Origin: Phaffia rhodozyma
Taxonomy: Eukaryota > Basidiomycota > Tremellomycetes > Cystofilobasidiales > Mrakiaceae
Reading direction: 5' to 3'
Assembly: GCA_014706385.1 (NCBI GenBank)
Contig: JACGZH010000001.1
Span: 1,364,001-1,428,000 of the forward strand
Length of the DNA stretch: 64,000 nucleotides
The translations under genes were made by a program, and so were the position numbers. Positions 57,399 to 64,000 of this stretch are shown piece by piece (positions within the stretch are counted from its first letter, which is position 1; the number at the start of each line of letters is the position of its first letter). The notes under the pieces were generated by a model. It was given only the letters and a program-made list of their open reading frames with translations. It was not told the origin of the DNA and did no database searches.

Positions 57399-59572
57399 AT
57401 GTCTCAACCCGCTCAGCTCTCTGCAGGCCTAAAAAACTGGCACTGGAGGGTAAGATTTGAATTATCCTGTTCATAATCAATTGGTGCCTTGCCCGTATCG
57501 CTATACAGTTTATGCACCGTACTCAAAGGACTTTCATGTTATTCTTTCATATCGGATGAGACTTTCTATAGCAAAAGAATGTCGACAAGTGGGCTTATGA
57601 ATGGGTGAGTTCCCTGCGCAACTGAGTTTCCCAATCTCCAACTGGTCTATCGACGCATATGCACTTGCTGATCGTCGCGGGATCTTGCCCACCATATCGA
57701 AATCTACTAGTTCCGAACTAACCTTGCAAACGTCAAAGCTACTGATGACAGTCTTGGACTCGAAGTCACTATCACTAGCGTATCCAGCATCGATGGTGAT
57801 GTGACGGTCGGTCAGCGAAAGTCCAAGTGCGTATTTCGTCTGAATTATGTGCGTTCGGTGGATTCAGATACTGATACCAATCTTATTTATTGTGGTTAGA
57901 GTCATCACCATCTATGATCTCGACATGAAGCTTGACTGGTAAGTTGATTTTTGATGCGCATTCTTATATTTCTGCTCAAATTGACCTCATAAATATGGTT
58001 TGATTGTTTTACACAGGGCAGGTAGGCGTATCTCGACACTGCGTTGACCCTTTTGAAACAAGACTGATTTGCATGAAATTGCTTCTCATTTCGGATTGTT
58101 CTTACAACTTCAGGCAGACTGGCTGACGGAACCGACCTTTCTGGAAGTGTGCGAATCCCTGAGGTGTCTCACGAGGCTATTGACGGAATCTCGGACTACG
58201 TTGTGGGTGTTTATCAACATGTCAACCTTCTCCTATCGATATTTTTAGGATTGATGGCTCACAATCTGGTGATGCCTACTTTCATACAACGATAAAATCA
58301 ACGACAAAAGTTCGATTTCTCGTCTTCGAGTTCTTCTACCCCAGCCTACCAGTCGACCCGAAAGATCCTTCCTGAAGCTCTCAAGACTGTCTTTGCGACA
58401 TTCCAAACGACTTTAGTTGAGGTGCACGGAAAGGATCTCCTCGCCGTCGATAGTAAGGACGTTTCGCCTGCCGCTAGCGCGCCGGCATCAACTCCAGCCA
58501 CTCCAGTATCCAGCGTGTCCAAATCAGAGCCTGTGTCTGTTACTGGCGCAGTCAAGAAGATCAACACGAGCGTTGTCAAGGTGGAGTCCAGCTTGAGGAT
58601 CAGCGCTGCCGATCTTTGGGATTTGCTGACTGTGGAGAGCAAGGTTCGTTGATCCGATATCATCGAGAAACCATCCTACTGCCGTACAAGTCTTTTCCAA
58701 ATCAGTCGCTAATACATATCTGATCGGAAATGTTGAATAGATTCCCACCTGGTCTCGCTCAGCTGCTCAATTTTCGGCCACTCCCTCTGCTCCTTTCTCG
58801 ATGTTCTCCGGTTCTGTCAATGGAACTGTTGTTTCGGCTGACAAACCTAAGAAACTTGTCCTCAACTGGGGTTTGAATTCTCCTACTTGGCCCAAAGGTG
58901 CGTTGGCCACTTTTGCTCAATCATGCCTCAGTTGATTAGCTGATATCTTTATTGAATACTCTTCCTGAACGCCAAGATCATCTCGGTGTTCTTACTATTG
59001 AGTTAAATCAGGGATCTGATTCTACTACTGGTATGGATGTTCCTTCTTGATTTGTTAAGTATTTGTCACCTTGCCTGACAAAAGTTACATAACAATCTAT
59101 ATTTCACAGCTACGTTTACTCTTGATGGTGTTCCGAAAGGACACGAGCGAGAAATCGAGTCGAACCTGCATGCTTTCTATATCAGAGGGTCAGTATTCTC
59201 GTCTTCTCTTTTTGATGTGTCGATACCGTTCAAACAATTCTATTTATGTCGCTTACCCCTGTTTCTACAACGACGATAACGATGAACGCATATGCAAACA
59301 GATTCGTTACTATGGGGTTAGTCAAACCTACTTCTGAACTGCCCCCGACCGGCACCAAGCCAAGCCTTCGGTCGAATAAAGCGCCTGCCCCTTCATCCTC
59401 TTCATCCTCCAAATTGTCGCCATCGTCGTCGTTGAAGAAGAAGAGAAAAGAAGTAAAAGGGCAGGCGCCGGCGGTGGAACCGCAAGGCAGGTATCCACTA
59501 GCCGGAGTGACGGTCGTCGGAGCATTGGTCGTCGTGTTGGGAGGTATCGTGTTCAATTCGTTACGAGATTGA
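57399..59572 (+). CDS. AHA1: Hsp90 ATPase activator AHA1 with a C-terminal hydrophobic tail
   Basis: Co-chaperone that stimulates Hsp90 ATPase. Exon 1 (57399-57449) gives MSQPAQLSAGLKNWHWR, exon 2 gives QKNVDKWAYEW, then GLEVTITSVSSIDGDVTVGQ, VITIYDLDMKLDW, a 5-nt microexon (58017-58021), GRLADGTDLSGSVRIPEVSH, a linker with Ser/Pro/Thr repeats, and the C-terminal AHSA domain IPTWSRSAAQFSA, LVLNWGLNSPTWP, LGVLTIELNQGSDSTTATFT, LDGVPKGHEREIESNLHAFY. The last exon continues from the normal AHA1 end (GFVTMGLV) into a Ser/Lys-rich linker and a hydrophobic segment YPLAGVTVVGALVVVLGGIV, then FNSLRD. That is a predicted tail anchor, which I do not know from yeast or human AHA1. The frame is continuous, so it is not a splicing artefact. 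Confidence 0.93.
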
Positions 59573-59912
59573 ATGCTGATCTCTATCCTTTGCCTGTTTC
59601 TCCTTATTCTGTTCGCTCCCGCGTGTACGTGTATATTTGGGGTTGGTGTTCACAGATTGGCAAGCGATCTGTCTACTGGATTGAACATGTAAGAAGGACG
59701 CAGCTCCTGGGATCTAGATTATAGATAAGCTTTTGCTTTTTGACCTCTGTCCTCTTTTGTGCGCTCTTTTCTCTGCTCCTGAACAAGCGAACATGGAAGG
59801 AAGATAAACAGACTGTCTCTATTGTCATATATTTCGAAATTTAATCAAAGTAACGATTTTACAACATGCAGAAGGAGTGTATTACACCGCCTCCTTGTTC
59901 GATCTGTTTGTA
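59573..59912. other. Convergent intergenic of AHA1 and ATG22
   Basis: 340 bp with no gene, RNA or repeat recognised. Confidence 0.5.
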
Positions 59913-62427
59913 CTACTCGTGGTGCTGGTTATACTGCTTAGCATCCTCTCTTCCAGCTGGAACGTCCACTCGGTAGATCAGCACTGGGAGAGGTAAGATC
60001 AGGATAAGAAGTAGAAAGATGAATCCATATCGGATTTCACCTGTGGCGTCTGCGATCAGTCCTACCACGAAAGGCTTTCGAACCATCGAGAGTCAGGCAA
60101 AGGCAGATTAGCGTTATGGCCTGAAAGTCCGAGGAAGAACAGATAGAAGCACTTACCCCAAAGAAAGAAGAGGATTTATCGGTTATGGAGTACAGACCAA
60201 ACCATCGGGCTTCTTGACCCGGAGGGATCATCTCAGAAAACACCGTCCTTGCAAAACTTTGAAACTTTTTGTTATTTTTTTTGTTAATCTATCATCAGGC
60301 TGCGCTACAGAATAGATAGAGTGAAAAGAAATTAAAGCGCAATGGAACTCACTGGACCGAATACAAGCCCAAACAATGTAGCTACGACATACATTTCCCC
60401 TGGTGTCCTGATTCCTCCCACAGCTCTTGTCCCATTCAGAAGTCCGAGGCACCCATAGACCGGTAAACAAGCCATCAATGAGACTAGTATGATCAGACAT
60501 CGTTTATTTGTCCAACCAAGTCGAGCTTGTATGAAGGGTGCGGATAAACCACCGAAGATACCTGTTATCTGAGCGAGAAAAGCAACGATTGTCACTGCTG
60601 AGGAAGACATGTGAAGTGATGTTTTGGCAAAACTAGAAAGGTCTCAAAGAGAAGATGGATGGAATCAGTGTACAAGATCAGGGCCGTCGGAAGCGAGACG
60701 GCTGACATACATGATCGCGGTCGATGAAAATGTGGTGGCCGCTATAACGCAAAATGAAGAAACGGCGGTGATGAGCATATGAGTTCAATGGCTTTGTCCG
60801 GTTTCCTGTGACTGGACGATCAACTGACCATCGCTCAAAAACATCCAAGCTAAGAGGAACCAAAACGTGTTTCTTAACCGTTTGATCTCTTCAATGCTGA
60901 TCATTCTTCCTAATCCTCTCCAGCCTTCCACAACCTCGTCCTTCCATCCGCGGTCTCCCCTCTTCTTCCACCCTCTAATTGTGCCCAACCAGACCGCGGC
61001 TGGTCCTGTGGCCAAACACCAAAGTGCTCCCGAAAGCCCAACTGCCAATCTCAATGATCTTGTTGACCCATCTAAAGCAGTGACTATGAGAAAGGCAGGT
61101 ATAAGAACGAGGACGCCGCCGGTGTATCCAATCGCAATTCCTCTGAGTGATATCTGAGAAACGTAGATTGATAGGGTCCGGAGATAATCTGCGCGGAGGG
61201 TTGATAATCGTTGAGTTTCCATCGAGGCTATGAGTGCCTGATCAGGCAATAACGGCGCGGAGACCATCTCTTCTTCCCCTTCACCCTCCTGCTCGTGCTC
61301 TGAGTCACTTTCTTCTACCATGCGCTTCGTTTGACCCACCAGGTCCTGTCTCCGATCAGTTGGTCCTCGCAAAGGCTCGACCCCTCTTGAGAATTCTAGC
61401 CCAGGCATCATCAAACCGGTACCTAGATCTCCACCCTCCTCTCTCTCAACCTGAGCCCTCCTTAGCTCTTCCTCCCACGTCTCTCTGGCTCTTATCACTT
61501 CTGGGCCTGCCATTCCCAAATCCGGTATGTACGAGTTCGAACAAACCCACGAACAAGCAAAGGAAGCAATAGCTAGTATAGCTAGTATGCTGAGAGCGTT
61601 AGGATTCGAGATCAAGGGAAACAACATCGAGCTCAAGGACCCTAGAGCTGCAAAAGAGAGAAGCAGAAGTTTTCGGCGGGAAGGATGATTCGCTATGGAT
61701 CCCATGGTGATGACGGATATTGTTTGAAGGATTGCTGCGAAAGAGTATGTGTAGAGGCTGTATCAATGCGCAACTCGTCAGCTTCTGTTGAAAGGAGTAT
61801 ATGATAGGGCAAAGAGCAAAGAACAGACCTGAACGAAGCAGGCTCAATATCAACAACCCCGAAGAACCTAGCTTTACAAGAAGCTTCCTCTAAGGCGATA
61901 ACAGCATCCATTGCTGAGACGGTGTTGTTCAAGTGAAGAACACAAGGCTTCGTTGGATCTCCAGCCTGGAACCCTGCTTCCCGTGCGGATTGTTCCAGTG
62001 TAACTGGGATGAACACTGACTTTCCATCCGAATACACCCCGAAAATCATATCAGTTGGCTCTGTACATAGAGACACGAACATATCATGAGAATGTATACA
62101 TACCATGGCGACAGCTGCGAAACATTCAGCTGCAAATGAATAACTCCACCAAGCCAAGAGTTGTTTTTTCCCCGACCATGTTGCTGTTGTTATCTTCAAG
62201 TCGCTTGCATCCCTTTCCTCATCCACTGATGATGTGCCTGGTGATGAAGGTTCTTGTTCTACCAGAACTTGAGCCGATGATTTCCGTAGCGGCGTTGATA
62301 TTATTGGCGATGGGGAAGAAGATGACGCCGTGAGGAGCATATCCTGCTCGTCAAGTGATTTGAGTCGAGACACAGTGACTGATTGGTTTCGGCCTGGGAA
62401 AGGTCGATCAAGTGTGTTGTTTAGCAA
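59913..62427 (-). CDS. ATG22: Autophagy-related protein 22 (vacuolar amino acid exporter, MFS)
   Basis: Vacuolar-membrane transporter that exports amino acids from degraded autophagic bodies. The start at 62427 opens with a Ser-rich cytosolic N-terminus (MLNNTLDRPFPGRNQSVTVS), then KKQLLAWWSYSFAAECFAAV, the family's first helix, and VFIPVTLEQSAREAGFQAG. Further helices: a segment ending SVITMGSIANHPSRRKLLLL, ALSILAILAIASFACSWVCS, NSYIPDLGMAGPEVI (the conserved N-x-Y-x-P block), a long acidic loop, YLRTLSIYVSQISLRGIAIG then YTGGVLVLIPAFLIVTALDG (the ISLRG.AIGY signature), WCLATGPAAVWLGTIRGWKK, RNTFWFLLAWMFLSDG, TIVAFLAQITGIFGGLSAPF and the end KQYNQHHE at 59913. About twelve helices. The intron-rich 3' part has borders that I estimated. 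Confidence 0.92.
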
Positions 62428-62896
62428 GATGCCTCTTCTTCGATGGTATGATGAGATGAGAGATGACGATGATGATAAACCTAAACGAGATTATATGAAA
62501 ATGAGGAAAGCCACGTGCCGAGTATGTTTCACTTTCGGTTCCGCATAATATCCAAAACTTCCAAACAGTTTGCGCAACACAGATGTATATCATGAGATCG
62601 TTACATAGTTCTTTCTCAACCGATCAGACAAAAGAGAGCAGCCGATGAGATGATGAGGAACATGAAACGTCTGTCTTGATTTTACAAGATAAATCAAAGA
62701 ACAATATGAGATAAACAGGAAAGAATGACAACAAAGTATAATCACAAAAGAAGAAGAGTTACAAACGAATATCAAGAACAGTGGAAGACAAACAGAAGAA
62801 AGAAGTTTACAACGGGCAAATATTCAAAGGCAACAAGAGTAGAAGAGTAGTTCGAGAAGTGTAGAGATGAGAGATTCATCTGAAGGAGACGCCCGC
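62428..62896. promoter_or_regulatory. ATG22 promoter and 3' flank of the complex I gene
   Basis: CACGTG at 62512-62517 lies about 85 bp upstream of the ATG22 start. The part from 62640 to 62830 is A-rich on the plus strand. No gene. Confidence 0.5.
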
Positions 62897-64000
62897 TCAA
62901 GCGTGGGGTTGAGCAGTGTGAGAAGAACCTCGCTGCTCGGCATCAGGGTCCAGCGAGATTTGGTACGACTTGTCATGGAACGCTCGGCTACATTGAGCCA
63001 TAGTCACCGAGCTTCTGGAAACGACGTCGGTCATATAAAAGTTTTTGACGGGCAACTCAAAGTTCTGTCCGGCCTGAGTCTTGCTTCCTTTCAGCCGCTT
63101 TGCCAGATCGGCAAATCCAAGGTGGGAGATTTCGTTTGATGGTCGCTCGACATAGTCATATCTGACCAAGGTGGGCGATACATCCCACATTCGATCCCGA
63201 AGAGCTAACAGATCCTCGTAGGGAAGGGGAGAACCAACGACCTCAGAGATTGCTCGAATGATCTTCCAATCCTCCCTAGACGCGCCTGGAGGAGGTACAG
63301 CAGCTCTACCAAGCTGAGCCCTTCCTTCGGTGTTTACCCAGGTCGTTGCTTTTTCTGTGTAGGCAGCACCAGGCAAGCAGACATCTGCGAACTGAGCTCC
63401 AACGTCTCCATGGTGGCCTTGGTACACAACGAAAGCATCCTTCGGGATGGATGATCCGTCGATCTCGTCCGCGTTAAGGAGGTAGACGAACTTAGGGGTC
63501 ACCTTGGAAGCAGCAGTTGTCGGGGTGAAACCCATATCGTAAGCAGCCGCTCGGGAGGCAGCCTATAAGGGTATCATGAAAAGAGAAACACTACCAATCA
63601 ATTTCCGCTCAGATGAAGAGACTGAGGTAGAGGAAAAAAAGAAAGAATGAGACTGACTCTTTGCAAGACAGAGACTCCCTTCCACTCGTCGGTCACGAAT
63701 CTATCCTTGTTCTTTCCAACGAACGCTCCGATTGCCTCATAGACAGCCGATCCACCGTCCATCTCGGCGATTCCACTTCCCAGGATGATCAAAGGTTTTT
63801 TGGCCTTTCCAAAGAGCGACTTAAACCCGGCATCCTTGTCATTCGCCGCAGAACCGAGGAATTTGACCAGATCGACAGTAGACTCTCCAATGTGCTCGTA
63901 CTCATAAGTCAAATCGACCTTAGGCCCGATCAGTCCAAATGTGACGGGATTGTGCAGGTATGATTTTCGCAATCGGGTGTTGATGATAGCGGCCTCGTGT
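62897..64000 (-). CDS. NDUFS1: NADH:ubiquinone oxidoreductase 75/78 kDa subunit (5' end outside the window)
   Basis: Iron-sulfur subunit of mitochondrial complex I, electron input module. Only the C-terminal part is here; the 5' end lies beyond the right edge. The last internal exon reads EAAIINTRLRKSYLHNPVTF, GLIGPKVDLTYEYEHIG, LFGKAKKPLIILGSGIAEMD and KDRFVTDEWKGVSVLQR; an intron of about 100 nt follows (donor GTCAGT), then AASRAAAYDMGFTPTTAAS. The last exon has VYLLNADEID-like sequence, FVVYQGHHGDVGAQFADVCL, PGAAYTEKATTWVNTEGRAQ and a C-terminal MWDVSPTLVRYDYVERPSNE, typical of the molybdopterin-like fold of NDUFS1. The stop is at 62897. Complex I genes are absent from Saccharomyces, in line with a basidiomycete or another complex-I-bearing fungus. 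Confidence 0.94.

Noticed and set aside
1..64000. Mobile elements, CRISPR, operons, viral or toxin genes
   Set aside because: No transposase, reverse transcriptase, terminal repeats, regularly spaced repeats or viral protein motifs were seen in any frame.

Overview
This is nuclear DNA of an intron-rich fungus, most likely a basidiomycete yeast. The evidence is: nearly every gene is cut by many short introns (about 45-140 nt) with GT..AG borders; coding density is high, with short promoters and convergent 3' ends; there is a basidiomycete-style intron-containing tRNA-Ser and a U6 snRNA gene; and complex I genes are present (absent from Saccharomyces). A Tremellomycete or Cystofilobasidiales yeast is my best guess, but this is inference from gene style, not from a marker gene. 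I see no mobile element, viral insertion, CRISPR array or operon, and no sign of horizontal transfer.

Layout, left to right. 1-2.3 kb: KAR5-type nuclear fusion protein (+, 5' end off the window). 3.0-4.7 kb: SDR oxidoreductase (-). 5.5-6.8 kb: secreted Kre9/Knh1-like GPI protein (-). 7.1-10.1 kb: NUP2/NUP50 nucleoporin (+). 10.6-11.9 kb: splicing factor CWF18 (-). 12.7-13.9 kb: QCR6 (-). 14.2-16.1 kb: MAK32-like kinase fold protein (+). 16.8-17.7 kb: AT-hook hypothetical (+). 18.9-20.4 kb: UspA-like protein (-). 21.4-25.1 kb: eIF3a (-). 25.6-27.9 kb: CDC12-type septin (+). 28.4-29.9 kb: OST3/6 (-). 30.2 kb: U6 snRNA (-). 30.7-32.7 kb: RFT1 (-). 33.1-34.3 kb: DUF1746-like membrane protein (+). 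34.7-35.1 kb: NDUFAF8-like twin-cysteine protein (-). 35.4-36.4 kb: possible APC13 (+). 36.6-38.3 kb: NASP/Sim3 histone chaperone (-). 38.7-40.4 kb: PRO2 (+). 40.5-42.6 kb: CDK11 kinase (-). 43.3-48.4 kb: TBC Rab-GAP (+). 48.9-51.2 kb: Ser-rich orphan (-). 51.8 kb: tRNA-Ser(GCU) (+). 52.1-55.8 kb: DUS3 (-). 56.0-56.9 kb: RRP17/NOL12 (+). 57.4-59.6 kb: AHA1 (+). 59.9-62.4 kb: ATG22 (-). 62.9 kb to the right edge: complex I 75 kDa subunit (-).

The genes are mostly core housekeeping genes with no single shared pathway. Three thematic groups lie near each other: RNA processing and translation (CWF18, U6, tRNA-Ser, DUS3, RRP17, eIF3a), N-glycosylation (OST3/6 and RFT1 on either side of U6), and respiration (QCR6, NDUFAF8-like, NDUFS1). 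I read this proximity as chance unless synteny says otherwise.

The most striking feature is gene architecture. Five genes need microexons of 5, 10, 14, 18 and 22 nt to keep conserved protein sequence in frame; the 14-nt one carries exactly the redox CxxC motif of OST3/6, and the 5-nt one is in AHA1. DUS3 needs a GC-AG intron to complete its CCCH zinc finger. AHA1 also carries an unexpected C-terminal hydrophobic tail anchor. Exon borders given below were worked out by hand from splice signals and protein conservation; no transcript data were available.
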